Positions 50,483 through 58,698 of a stretch of 64,000 nucleotides of DNA are shown piece by piece (position 1 is the first letter of the stretch; every line of letters begins with the position of its first letter). The position numbers and the translations under genes are program-made. This stretch comes from JALZKA01 sp963753385 (GTDB lineage: Bacteria > Actinomycetota > Thermoleophilia > Solirubrobacterales > 70-9), in contig CAVWCC010000010.1 in assembly GCA_963753385.1 (NCBI GenBank), forward strand, positions 62,001 to 126,000, in the 5' to 3' direction. Below the pieces are notes generated by a model, which saw only the letters and a list, made by a program, of their open reading frames with translations, ran no database searches and had not been told where the DNA came from.

Positions 50483-50716
50483 GCAGAACGGCGCGTAGCC
50501 AGTCCCTCCGTCCCGCTTGCCACGGGACGCGCAAAGGCCGGTAGCTGAACCGTGGTTTCGTCCGCCCGCGCCGCCGCGGACTGGGTGCTGATTTCACGCG
50601 GAAGCGGAAGCCAGTCCGCCGTCGCCTGGCCGGTCACGGGCGGCTCGGCTTGGGACTCGACAAGCGGCGCGGTCGAACTCCATCGACGCTTGCTGTGGCC
50701 GCCGGACTGTGAGCGC

Positions 50717-51556
50717 CTAGAGCGCGAGCATCGCCGCCGCGACCTCACCGGCGGCCGCATCGGGAATCGCCGTCGCAGCCTGTTCCAGCACGAGCAGCCG
50801 CGCACCGGGGATCTCACGCGCGAGCGCTCTGCCGTTGCCGACAGGGAAGAACGGATCGCGGCGACCGTGCACCACCAGCGCTGGGGTCGCGAGCTCGGAC
50901 AGGCGCTCGCGCCAGCGCGGCTTGCAGTTGAGCTTGGAGAACACCATGCCCATCTGGTTGGCCATCTGCACCGCGGGCTCCGTGCCCGGCGTACGGTCCC
51001 AGATGCGCTCGGCGGTCGAGCGCGCAGCGGCGGGGTCGTCGCCGAGGATCTCCGCGCCGTCGGCGGCATACTCCGCCACGGCGGCGCGGTCGGACCAGTC
51101 GGGCATCGAGCGTGAGAACAGCCGGTCCATCGTCGCCGCGTCATGGTCGGGCAGGTCCTTGTCGACTGGACCTGGAGCGACGGCGCGCGTACCGGCGAGG
51201 GTGAGCGCCGAGAACGCGTCCGGGTGCTCAAGCGCAGCGACCTGGGCGACCATCCCGCCCACGCCGATGCCCGCCAGGTGCGCCGGCCGGTGGTCGAGCT
51301 CGCGGGCGAGCGCGGCGGCGTCGGCTGCGAGATCGCGCAGCGTGTACGCCGGCGCCTTGGGATCGACGGTGGTCGACGCGCCGGAATCGCGCAGGTCGTA
51401 CCGGACGACGTGGCGCCCGGCGCGCGCGAGCGCCTCGCAGAGCGCGTCGGGCCAGGAGAGCATGGTCGTGGCGCCCGCGAGCAGGACGAGCGGCGCCGCC
51501 GCGTCGCCGAAGTGCTCGACCCCGAGCGTGACGCCGTCCGCCTCGACCGTCGTCAT
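50717..51556 (-). CDS. Alpha/beta hydrolase-fold protein lacking the catalytic triad
   Basis: The 279-residue protein has the fold of a small alpha/beta hydrolase (VTLGVEHFGDAAAPLVLLAG start, YDLRDSGAS, cap, ALVVHGRRDPFFP). The nucleophile elbow reads HLAGIGVGGMVAQ where family members have GxSxGG: the Ser is Gly. The segment that normally holds the catalytic His reads LEQAATAIPDA, with no His. Only the acid Asp remains. It may bind rather than hydrolyse its ligand, or be a decaying enzyme. ATG 51556 is used; GTG 51559 is adjacent. The YCII gene ends 35 bases upstream. Confidence 0.82.
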   Translation of the reverse strand: MTTVEADGVTLGVEHFGDAAAPLVLLAGATTMLSWPDALCEALARAGRHVVRYDLRDSGASTTVDPKAPAYTLRDLAADAAALARELDHRPAHLAGIGVGGMVAQVAALEHPDAFSALTLAGTRAVAPGPVDKDLPDHDAATMDRLFSRSMPDWSDRAAVAEYAADGAEILGDDPAAARSTAERIWDRTPGTEPAVQMANQMGMVFSKLNCKPRWRERLSELATPALVVHGRRDPFFPVGNGRALAREIPGARLLVLEQAATAIPDAAAGEVAAAMLAL

Positions 51557-51591
51557 CACGCGTCCGCCGTCTCGCGATGGCGTGCGTTCGA

Positions 51592-51957
51592 TCAGGCGTC
51601 CTGCGGGTCCTGAAAGGCGCGCACCTCGATGCGGCCACCCAGTGCCTTCGACGCCTGCGTCGCCCACCGGACCGCGGCATCTTGGTCTGCGGCCTCGATC
51701 ACCCAGAAGCCGCCGACGTACTCGGGCGCCTCAACGAACGGTCCGTCGACCACCACGGGCTCGCCGCTGGTGGCGTCGACGGTCTTGGCCGACGACGGCG
51801 GGTGCAGGCCCCCGGCGAAGCGAAACGCCCCGGACTTGTGTAGATCGGCGTTGAACTCCTCCACGGCGGCCAGCGCGGCCTCTAGTTCGGCCGGGTCCAT
51901 CGACGCCATGGTCGGCTCCTCGGCCGAGTCGTGGGGGACGGTCAAGAAGAACTGCAT
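51592..51957 (-). CDS. YCII-related (DGPF-type) protein
   Basis: The 121-residue YciI-like protein has the DGPF motif (VVVDGPFVEAPEYVGGFWVI, about residue 68) and the helix AAVRWATQASKALGG. Such proteins are common beside ECF sigma genes and hydrolases in actinobacteria; the biochemical role is unknown. AAGGAG lies 9 bases before ATG 51957. It is followed by the triad-less hydrolase. Confidence 0.85.
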   Translation of the reverse strand: MQFFLTVPHDSAEEPTMASMDPAELEAALAAVEEFNADLHKSGAFRFAGGLHPPSSAKTVDATSGEPVVVDGPFVEAPEYVGGFWVIEAADQDAAVRWATQASKALGGRIEVRAFQDPQDA

Positions 51958-52264
51958 CACTTGTCGCTCCTTCTGGCGGGTGGTACGGGCCACGCTGTCA
52001 GCGGCCCCTGATCACCTGGGCTTGTGGGTCTCCACTTGCCCGATGCCCTACTTGACTGCCGCGCTGGCCGAAACTCATCGGTCACGCTGCATTGCCGGCG
52101 AGGACGCGATGGCAGCATCCCTGTAGCCGATCCCTTAACGGGACAGGCAGTCCTCTCGCATCGAACAGATCCGGGCCTCGCATCGCTCGCCGCTGCTCTC
52201 ACGCGCGAAAGGAGGGGTCGAGCAGCGGTGCATACGACGCTCGCGCTTCGGGCGCGGATTCAGC
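51958..52264. other. 307-base intergenic region, no gene
   Basis: No credible frame or RNA is seen. It contains CTGCTCTCACGCG (near 52192), a short motif that recurs at 55190 and 56506 close to the tRNA-like repeats, followed here by GAAAGGAGGGG. Confidence 0.4.
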
Positions 52265-52930
52265 TCACGTGCCCCCGGCCTTCACCAGGCCCGTCTCGTA
52301 GGCAAGCACGGCGGCCTGGACGCGGTCTCGCAGGTCGAGCTTCATCAGGATGTTGCTGACGTGGGTCTTCGCAGTTCCCGGCGTGATCACGAGTTCCTCG
52401 GCGATCTCGGCGTTCGACATCCCGCGCGCTATGAGCCGAAGCACGTCGACCTCGCGGGGCGTCAGCTCGTCGAGCGCGGCCGGGCGGGCCGCCTCGGCGG
52501 GTGAGCGCCGGGCGAGCTCAGCGATCACCCTGCGCGTCACCGACGACGAGAGCAGCCCCTCGCCGGCGGCGACCGCGCGCACGGCCTCGACGAGCTGTTC
52601 CGGCGGGGAGTTCTTGAGCAGAAACCCGCTGGCCCCGGCGCGAAGCGCCTGGTGGAGGTTCTCGTCGTCGTCGAACGTGGTGACGATGACCACGTAGGGC
52701 GGCGGATCGAGGTCGGCGAGCAGCGCGCGCGTCGCGGCGACGCCGTCGAGGACCGGCATGCGGATGTCCATGACGACGACGTCGGGCCGGGTGCGGCGGG
52801 CGGCCCGCAGGGCCTCCTCACCATCACCCGCCTCGCCGACGACCCGCAGGTCGGGCTCGGCCTCCAGGATCATCCGAAAGCCGGCGCGCACCATCTCCTG
52901 GTCGTCGGCGATGAGGACCTGGAGCGCCAT
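52265..52930 (-). CDS. NarL/LuxR-family response regulator
   Basis: The 221-residue regulator has a receiver (Asp in VVVMDIRMPVLDG, about 54; FLLKNSPP Lys about 107) and a LuxR DNA-binding domain (LTPREVDVLRLIARGMSNAE, then AKTHVSNILMKL). It is about half identical to the regulator at 38925, so the two systems are paralogues. ATG 52930 overlaps the kinase stop (TGATG). Confidence 0.92.
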   Translation of the reverse strand: MALQVLIADDQEMVRAGFRMILEAEPDLRVVGEAGDGEEALRAARRTRPDVVVMDIRMPVLDGVAATRALLADLDPPPYVVIVTTFDDDENLHQALRAGASGFLLKNSPPEQLVEAVRAVAAGEGLLSSSVTRRVIAELARRSPAEAARPAALDELTPREVDVLRLIARGMSNAEIAEELVITPGTAKTHVSNILMKLDLRDRVQAAVLAYETGLVKAGGT

Positions 52931-54099
52931 CAGCGATCCGCCGTCGGGAGACGAGCGACAACCGCGTAGCCCCGCCCCGGCCGTCGCCCGGCCTCGATCG
53001 TGCCTCCGTACAGAGCGACCCGCTCGCGCATGCCAACCAGTCCGTACCCGCCGTCGGCCGAGCCGTTTGCAGGTCCCGAGCCGCCGTCGTTCTCGACCTC
53101 GATCAGGAGCTCGTCGGGTGTGCGTCGCAGGGTGGCCTGCACACGGGATCCGGGCGCATGCTTGAGCGCGTTGGTGAGCGCCTCCTGCAGGATCCGGAAC
53201 GCGGCGAGGTCCCGGCCCGCGGAGAGGCCGTTGAGCTCCCCGTCGATCACCAGGTCGACGTCCAGCCCGGCGAGCCTCATCTCGCTCACGAGGTCGTCCA
53301 GCCGCTCGAGAGTCGGCGTGGGCGCGGAGCCTTGATCCGTACCTTCGGCGGGACGCAGGAAGCCGAGCAGCCGCCGCATCTCCGTCACCGCATCGCGCCC
53401 GACGCGCTCGACGCCGAGCAACGCCTCGCGCTCACGCTCCTGCTCCGGCGCGAGCACGCGCCGCACCGCGCCCGCCTGCACGCCCATGACGCTGATGCTG
53501 TGCCCGATTACGTCATGGAGCTCTCGCGCGATCCGGGCGCGCTCGGCCGCGACGGCGGCTCGCGCCGACTCGTCGCGGCTGCGCTCGAGCTCCGCGGCGT
53601 GAGCCGTGAGGGTGTCCGTCTCGAAGCCCAGCTTGCGCACCGCGAGACCGACAGCGAGCGCCGCGGCGATGCCCGGCACGACCAACGCGAGGTCGGACAT
53701 CTGCTCGGAGGGGCTGCCGGCGACGACGACCGTGAACGCCGCGAGAACCATGCACATCGCGGCGACCGTCTCGCGCCGGGAGGCATGTAGGCCGACGGAG
53801 TAGACCGCGACGAGCGGCGCAAGGTACGGCACGATCAGGTCGCCCGCGGGGAAACCCAGGAGCGCTGCGAGGGCCAGGCCCCCTGTCGTAAAAGCGGCCG
53901 TGAGCACCGGGGCTATCGACCGCCACGCGAGCGGAAGCGTGGTTGCCGTGACGGCGATGACATCGGCCGCTGTCGAAGACGAATGAGCTGTGAGGAGCGT
54001 TTCGAGCAGGGCGCCGACGAAGAGCAACGCGGCCACCGACGCGTCGGCGGCCCCGGGTCGCGCCCGACCGTCAACGGCTGAATCGAGCACTCGATTCAT
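52930..54099 (-). CDS. Sensor histidine kinase (HisKA_3 type)
   Basis: The 389-residue kinase has about five membrane helices (residues 20-150), a short coiled linker (ELERSRDESARAAVAAERAR), the phospho-His in ARELHDVIGHSISVMGVQ, N box FRILQEALTNALKHAPGSRV, and the G box GYGLVGMRERVALYGG. ATG 54099 is chosen from TAACGT seven bases upstream. It is divergent from a small operon (54271-54980) with a large dyad between, a likely target of the cognate regulator. Confidence 0.9.
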   Translation of the reverse strand: MNRVLDSAVDGRARPGAADASVAALLFVGALLETLLTAHSSSTAADVIAVTATTLPLAWRSIAPVLTAAFTTGGLALAALLGFPAGDLIVPYLAPLVAVYSVGLHASRRETVAAMCMVLAAFTVVVAGSPSEQMSDLALVVPGIAAALAVGLAVRKLGFETDTLTAHAAELERSRDESARAAVAAERARIARELHDVIGHSISVMGVQAGAVRRVLAPEQEREREALLGVERVGRDAVTEMRRLLGFLRPAEGTDQGSAPTPTLERLDDLVSEMRLAGLDVDLVIDGELNGLSAGRDLAAFRILQEALTNALKHAPGSRVQATLRRTPDELLIEVENDGGSGPANGSADGGYGLVGMRERVALYGGTIEAGRRPGRGYAVVARLPTADR

Positions 54100-54106
54100 C
54101 GCCCTC

Positions 54107-54112
54107 ACGTTA
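54107..54112 (-). promoter_or_regulatory. -10 box TAACGT for a leaderless start at 54099
   Basis: On the minus strand TAACGT, GAGGGCG (7 bases), then ATG. The same hexamer and spacing precede the ABC ATPase at 38858. Confidence 0.5.
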
Positions 54113-54134
54113 ACCCCGCGAGTGGCCGCTGGCG

Positions 54135-54196
54135 ACCCCTCACGGGCAGATCTTTCGCGACGTCGTATGCCGCGAGGGGTAGTCGAAAGATCTGCC
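54135..54196. promoter_or_regulatory. Interleaved inverted repeats in a divergent promoter region
   Basis: GGCAGATCTTTCG (54145-54157) and CGAAAGATCTGCC (54184-54196) form a 13-bp perfect dyad. ACCCCTC (54135-54141) and GAGGGGT (54174-54180) form a second, interleaved 7-bp dyad. As DNA this could be a paired operator between the kinase gene and the operon at 54271. As RNA the topology is that of a pseudoknot, in the leader of the rightward operon. Confidence 0.5.
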
Positions 54197-54270
54197 TCCA
54201 GGCCGATGCGCAAGCGATCGACCGGGCGTAGCGTGAGGCACCGCTCGACTCACCCCCGAAAGGAGACCCA

Positions 54271-54462
54271 ATGATCAATCGAACCACGCTCGCCGCCCTC
54301 GCTGCGCTGACCCTCGGGCTGTTCATCGCGGGAGCCGTGATCGGCGAGGACAACGACGTCCTCTGGATCGTCGACGACATCGTCTTTATCGGCTTCCTGC
54401 TGTGTGCGCTCGCCCTCGTCGTCTCGACCGTCGCGGTGCTGGTGCGGGGACGGCGTTCATGA
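54271..54462 (+). CDS. Small two-helix membrane protein
   Basis: The 63-residue protein has two membrane helices (LAALAALTLGLFIAGAVIG and IVFIGFLLCALALVVSTVAV) with a short acidic loop (EDNDVLWIVDD) between them, and a basic tail. GAAAGGAG seven bases before the ATG is a strong ribosome-binding site. Its stop overlaps the next start (ATGA). No family is recognised. It is the first gene of a two-gene operon facing the kinase gene. Confidence 0.72.
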   Translation: MINRTTLAALAALTLGLFIAGAVIGEDNDVLWIVDDIVFIGFLLCALALVVSTVAVLVRGRRS

Positions 54463-54980
54463 GGCGCGTTGCGAGGATCGCGACCGCCGGCCTCGCCGGG
54501 CTCTCGCTCGCCCTCGCCGGTTGCGGCGACGACAGCGAGCCTGCGTCCACCGGCACCGATCGCCAATCGAAGCAGGAGTTCCTCGCCTCGGCCGACCGGA
54601 TCTGCATGAGGGCCGGCGAGAAATCCCACGCCATGATCGACGACTTGCCGCCATTTGAGGAAATCGCTGCTCCGAATGTCTCGCGGCGCGTGATGCTTGA
54701 GGTCGGCAGGGCGGCCCCGCGAATCGCCGCGGTCGAACGCGGGCTGGCGCGGGAGTTGTGGGCGCTCGATGCTCCCACGGACCTCGCCTCCCGATGGGAC
54801 CGTGCCCTTACCGCACTCGAGCAGCGCGCCGTCGCGGCAGCGGACATCGGGGTTGCCGCCGAGGCGGGCGACAGGGGCGCCTATCTCCAGGCCTTCCAGC
54901 GCTTCGTGCGCGGGGGCAGCGTTTCGAGCGCGGCACTGCGCGGCTACGGTTTCGAAGTGTGCGCGGTCGTGCCCGCATGA
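54459..54980 (+). CDS. Lipoprotein of unknown function
   Basis: The 173-residue product has a lipobox (LALAGC, Cys about residue 22), a short acidic linker, and a helical domain (FLASADRICMRAGEKSHAMI and ALTALEQRAVAAADIGVAAE). Two Cys beyond the lipid Cys (in DRICMRAG and GFEVCAVV) could form a disulfide. Similar small helical lipoproteins are common in actinobacteria; no function is known. It is co-translated with the two-helix protein. Confidence 0.75.
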   Translation: MRRVARIATAGLAGLSLALAGCGDDSEPASTGTDRQSKQEFLASADRICMRAGEKSHAMIDDLPPFEEIAAPNVSRRVMLEVGRAAPRIAAVERGLARELWALDAPTDLASRWDRALTALEQRAVAAADIGVAAEAGDRGAYLQAFQRFVRGGSVSSAALRGYGFEVCAVVPA

Positions 54981-55021
54981 TCGCCGCGTGCTGCGGTCGC
55001 ACCGCTTGCCACAGGCGAGAG

Positions 55022-55215
55022 AGGCGCTAAAGAGCGGCTGATGTGAGCGAAATCCCCGCCATCTTGCTTGTTCATGCGGGCTGCACGCGGGCTGCTACTA
55101 GCCGAGCTACCAGGTTCCGTGGTGCCGAGGGCGCCGGCACTGGTAGCGGTGGCGGGGGTCGCCCAGTAGACGCGACCGGCGACTCCGACTGTTGCTCTCA
55201 CGCGTAAACGGAAGC
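55022..55215. repeat. tRNA-Gly-derived repeat, copy A
   Basis: GCGCTAAAGAGCGGCTGATGTG is followed by a region ending in GCTACCAG and CTGGTAGC, an 8-bp inverted repeat about 29 bases apart, then CTCTCACGCG near 55195. The minus strand reads ATCAGCCGCTCTTT, the 3' end and flank of the tRNA-Gly gene at 63792. It fills most of the 301-base gap between two convergent genes. Copies B and C are at 57087 and 60763. Confidence 0.55.
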
Positions 55216-55281
55216 GACCCTTGGCGGTGCGATAGCCAGCGGGTCAGCGAGCCTAGCCGTAGCTGCCTTCGCCCGGAGGTA

Positions 55282-56256
55282 TCAGGGAGAGGGCACGTAG
55301 CGGTTGAAGAAGGCGATGACCTGAGCGGCGTACTCGGCCGTAAACTGGTGGACGGCCAGCTGGAGCGCCGTCTCGTTCTCAATCTCACCCGAGTCTGAGC
55401 GCACGGACGCAGGCAGGTTCACCGATGCCGCCCGGGCGACGGCGCGTCGGATGTCGGGCTCGACTCGAGCACCCTGCGAATCCCAGACTCCGGTCGCGAT
55501 CAACGCGTCGACGATCTGCTGTGCCTCGTTCCCGTCGATCCCCGGGATCCGCTCATACTGCGCTGCGCTCAGGTTGCGCTCCCGCGAGATGTACAGGGCC
55601 GTCGGGGTCCCTGCGCTGCGAGCAGTGTTGAAGTTAGTGATGATCGGGCCGGGAGGAGAGGTGAAGTCGTTCTCCGCCGTAGAGAAGACCGTTGGCACGG
55701 TCAGTTCGCCCGCGCCGTCGAACGGTGGGGCGGTGCGGCCCATGCTCGCCCAGATCGCTCTCACCGGGTAGCCAGCGTTTCTCCAGGCCTGACCCCAGAG
55801 GGTCACGAAGCGGGCCCCGTTCGATATCCCGATCCCGACCAGCGGCGTAGACGCCTCCAACGGCGTGGTGGCCACCAGGTGGGCCTGCAGGCGCCCGAGC
55901 CGGGCCAGGTCTGCATTTGTGGTCAAAGAGGGGTCGAAAACGTTCCAGCGCTTGTCGCCAGTCCGCTCGGTCGAAGAGGTCGACGCGAACCCGTAACCCT
56001 TGGCCACCAGGCGATTGATGACGTCGGTCGTCTCAACCCGGTCCACGAAGTTCGCGCTCCCGTTGCTGCCGTGGAAGAAGTACGCCATCCCGCGTGGGTG
56101 CTCGGGTACGTACGAGATCACGGTAAAGCCTTCGAACGACGAGCGCTGCCATTGCGCCAAGGGCGTGACGGCGCAGGCGGTCAGCAGCGCAGCAACGACC
56201 AGCGCGAGCAGGGTTGCCACGACGGCACGAGCCGGCTCGATCTGGCGTCTCAACAC
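55282..56256 (-). CDS. Exported esterase-like alpha/beta hydrolase
   Basis: The 324-residue protein has an N-terminal signal with a possible lipobox (VAALLTAC, Cys about 28). It then has a hydrolase fold: YFFHGSNGSANFVDRV (oxyanion region) and the nucleophile Ser in VGIGISNGARFVTLWG (about 150). The acid is probably in FSTAENDFTSP and the His in LAVHQFTAEYAAQV near the end. The substrate is unknown; esterases or depolymerases have this layout. GTG 56256 is the start. It lies between two repeat-bearing gaps. Confidence 0.78.
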   Translation of the reverse strand: MLRRQIEPARAVVATLLALVVAALLTACAVTPLAQWQRSSFEGFTVISYVPEHPRGMAYFFHGSNGSANFVDRVETTDVINRLVAKGYGFASTSSTERTGDKRWNVFDPSLTTNADLARLGRLQAHLVATTPLEASTPLVGIGISNGARFVTLWGQAWRNAGYPVRAIWASMGRTAPPFDGAGELTVPTVFSTAENDFTSPPGPIITNFNTARSAGTPTALYISRERNLSAAQYERIPGIDGNEAQQIVDALIATGVWDSQGARVEPDIRRAVARAASVNLPASVRSDSGEIENETALQLAVHQFTAEYAAQVIAFFNRYVPSP

Positions 56257-56558
56257 CGGCAGCGGGCCTTAGGAACCCTCGTGCCGGAGCCCCGCACTCT
56301 CAGCGCAGGGACGTCGGTAACCTCGAGGTTCGAGGGCGGCTGGCCGTAGACGGTGGCGACGGGGGCCTTCATGGCGCGCTCCATCTCGGTTGGTGGCAAG
56401 CGGTCGGTTCCACCCTAAGCCTTCCGCAGATTGACTGCCCGAGAACCGGGGGTTCTTCGTCCCGTGCGGAAGCGATTGCTTGTCATCTACGGGCCGGCTG
56501 CCCTGCCGCTCTCACGCGAGGAGCAGCACCGGTCGACTGGACTGGCTGGGCCGTCCGC
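56257..56558. other. 302-base gap without a gene
   Basis: No supported frame is present. A CGCTCTCACGCGAGGAGC motif near 56506 matches short motifs at 52192 and 55190, so the gap probably holds another decayed piece of the repeat family. Confidence 0.35.
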
Positions 56559-56921
56559 TCAGCGGGCGTCGTCGAGCAGGATCCGCGCCACGTCGTCGGG
56601 GGCCTCCAGTGCCGCGAGATGGCCGGTGTCGCGCAGCACGATGTCACGCGCGCCCGGAACCGACTCGATGTTGGCCTGTCGATCCGAGGGCCGCGACCAA
56701 TCCTCGTCGCCATAGATCAACGTCACCGGGACGTTGATGCGCGCATACCGCCCGCGGGCCGCGATCAGGCTCTCCAAGCTGCGGTAGATCGCCCTGGCCA
56801 CCGTCGGGTATCCGGGCCGCCGCCCGACGCGTCGGAGCTCGTCGAGATAGTGGTCGGGCAGTTGACGAGGGTCATGCAGTCCGCCTCGCATCACGCCCCT
56901 GAGCAGCTGCTTATGCAGCAA
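56559..56921 (-). pseudogene. Truncated alpha/beta hydrolase (C-terminal half)
   Basis: The remaining 120 residues are the cap end and C-terminal third of an alpha/beta hydrolase: VPVTLIYGDEDWSRPSDRQA (catalytic Asp) and VLRDTGHLAALEAPDDVARI (catalytic His). The half with the oxyanion loop and nucleophile Ser is missing, and upstream sequence is a tRNA-like relic. It is most likely a gene remnant cut during the insertion or recombination that spread the repeats. Confidence 0.7.
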
Positions 56922-56929
56922 TAGCTTGG

Positions 56930-57045
56930 CGCTTTTAGCGGTTGGCTCGACTCCCGCATCGCGCGGGGAGCGGCAGTTGCAGAAGCGCCTGCAGCCGCAC
57001 CCTCCGCTGCTACCAGCTGAGCTACCACTCTCGCCCCAAGGGGCG
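56930..57045 (-). repeat. Decayed tRNA gene-like sequence
   Basis: On the minus strand GGGGCGAGAGTGGTAGCTCA and the bases after it (CTGGTAGCAGC) are a nearly normal tRNA 5' half. The far end has GGGAGTCGAGCC, a degraded T-arm-like stretch. No anticodon stem can be formed. It lies directly upstream of the truncated hydrolase. Confidence 0.45.
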
Positions 57046-57086
57046 CATTCCGGCGGTGCCTCGGGCTTGCCACGACACCGGTATAG

Positions 57087-57215
57087 GCGCTGAAAAGAGC
57101 GGCTGATGTGTTGAAAATCCCCGCCAAGTGGCTTGTTTATGCGGTCCGCGAACTAGCTGGTACCAGCGTTGCTACCAGTTTTCGGCAATACACGGCTGCG
57201 CGACTGGTAGCAGGG
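57087..57215. repeat. tRNA-Gly-derived repeat, copy B
   Basis: GCGCTGAAAAGAGCGGCTGA starts the copy, with TGTG next. A 10-bp perfect inverted repeat TGCTACCAGT/ACTGGTAGCA (from about 57170 and 57203) ends it. CTTGCCAC precedes it by about 20 bases, as in copy A. It shares TGAAAAGAGCGGCTGAT with the tRNA-Gly 3' flank at 63784. Confidence 0.55.
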
Positions 57216-57262
57216 TGCGCCTACGACGGAAGTGGGAGTGCGAGGGGCGGCTGAACGGTCGC

Positions 57263-58654
57263 TTACGCCTGGGGCTCGATGTTCTGGTTGACGCGAAACA
57301 CGTTGTCCGGGTCATACGTGGCCTTGATCCGCGCTAGCCGGTCGTAGTTTTCGCGATAGCTGGCGCGGACCCGCTCCTGACCCTCGTCCATCATCATGTT
57401 CACGTACGCGCCGCCGGCCGAATACGGGTGGAGCGCCTCGAAGTAGTCCACGGTCCAGCTCCGGATCTCGTCGACGTTGGCCGGATCGGGGTCGACGCCG
57501 GCGAACACGGAGCCCCAGAGCGCATCGCGGTAGCTCCAGGCCATGTCGGACGAATCCGGGTCGTGGGCCGCCCCGTCGATCGGATAGAGGTGCATCGTCG
57601 ACTTCCAGGTCGGCATCGCGGCGCCGTATTTCGCGTGCGCCTCGACCGCCTCGTCGGGAATCTCCTTGACGAAGTCGGCGCGCCAGTACCACTGGTCGCC
57701 TGGGGGATAGACCTCATCGAACGCGCTTTGCAGCGCCGAGTGCGGCATCGGCTGCACCCCGTGTAGGAGCGGCTCGGGCAGCTGCTCGAGCAGCGGAGCC
57801 ATCGCCTTCGCCGCGTCCTCCTCGCCGCCGACGTAGCACCAGACGACGCCGCTGACCTGGCGCAGGTGCAGCTCCTCGGGGAACGGCGGGCCCGGCGGCA
57901 CCGAGCCGTAGAGGAAGAATCCGTTGAGCTCGCGCGGGGCGTTCGGGAGGAACTCGCGGTAGGCGGAGAGCACCTCGGAGCCCGCCTCGACGGGCCAGAA
58001 GGTCGGACCGGCGATCACCGTGCCCACCTCGTGCAGCCGGAAGAGGAACGAGGTGACGACGCCGAAGTTGCCCCCGCCGCCTCTGATGGCCCAGTACAGA
58101 TCGGGGTTCTCCTCCGCGCTGGCCCGGGTGCGCTCACCGCTGGCCAGGACAAGCTCGGCCTCGAGCAGGTTGTCGATCGAGAGCCCGCACTTGCGGGTCA
58201 GATGGCCGAGGCCGCCGCCGAGGGTGAGGCCGCCGACGCCGGTGGTCGAGATGATCCCGCTCGGCGTGGCTAGCCCGTGCTCGTTCGTCGCGCGGTCGAC
58301 CTCGCCCCAGGTACAGCCGCCGCCGACGCGAACCGTGCGGGCCCCCGGATCGATTTCGACACCTTTGAGAGCCGCGAGGTCGAGCACGACACCGTCGTCA
58401 CACGTTCCCAATCCGGCGCCGTTGTGGCCACCGCCGCGGACGGCCACGAGCAACTCGTGATCACGGGCGAAGTTGACGATCTTGCCGACATCGCCAGGCC
58501 CCGCGCACCGCGCGATCAACGCCGGCCGCCTGTCGATCATTGCGTTGTAGACGCTGCGTGCCTCGTCGTAGCCGGTGTCCTCGGGTCCGATGAGCGTGCC
58601 GTCGAAGGCCGTGATCTCGCGGCGCGCTGCGCCTGCTGAGTCGACTTGGGTCAT
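57263..58654 (-). CDS. FAD-linked oxidoreductase (BBE/PCMH family)
   Basis: The 463-residue flavoprotein has a PCMH FAD domain (residues 30-210) with the covalent-FAD His in VAVRGGGHNGAGLGTCDDGV. The second Cys attachment site of bicovalent members reads GIISTTGVGGLTLGGGLG, with no Cys. The C-terminal berberine-bridge segment AYVNMMMDEGQERVRASYRE ends in KATYDPDNVFRVNQNI. Such enzymes oxidise sugars, alkaloids or polyketides with O2. GGAGGGAAT right before ATG 58654 is a strong ribosome-binding site. The substrate is unknown. Confidence 0.9.
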   Translation of the reverse strand: MTQVDSAGAARREITAFDGTLIGPEDTGYDEARSVYNAMIDRRPALIARCAGPGDVGKIVNFARDHELLVAVRGGGHNGAGLGTCDDGVVLDLAALKGVEIDPGARTVRVGGGCTWGEVDRATNEHGLATPSGIISTTGVGGLTLGGGLGHLTRKCGLSIDNLLEAELVLASGERTRASAEENPDLYWAIRGGGGNFGVVTSFLFRLHEVGTVIAGPTFWPVEAGSEVLSAYREFLPNAPRELNGFFLYGSVPPGPPFPEELHLRQVSGVVWCYVGGEEDAAKAMAPLLEQLPEPLLHGVQPMPHSALQSAFDEVYPPGDQWYWRADFVKEIPDEAVEAHAKYGAAMPTWKSTMHLYPIDGAAHDPDSSDMAWSYRDALWGSVFAGVDPDPANVDEIRSWTVDYFEALHPYSAGGAYVNMMMDEGQERVRASYRENYDRLARIKATYDPDNVFRVNQNIEPQA

Positions 58655-58698
58655 ATTCCCTCCATGTCGTGCGGCGGGAACCCGCCGCAGGCTCGAGC

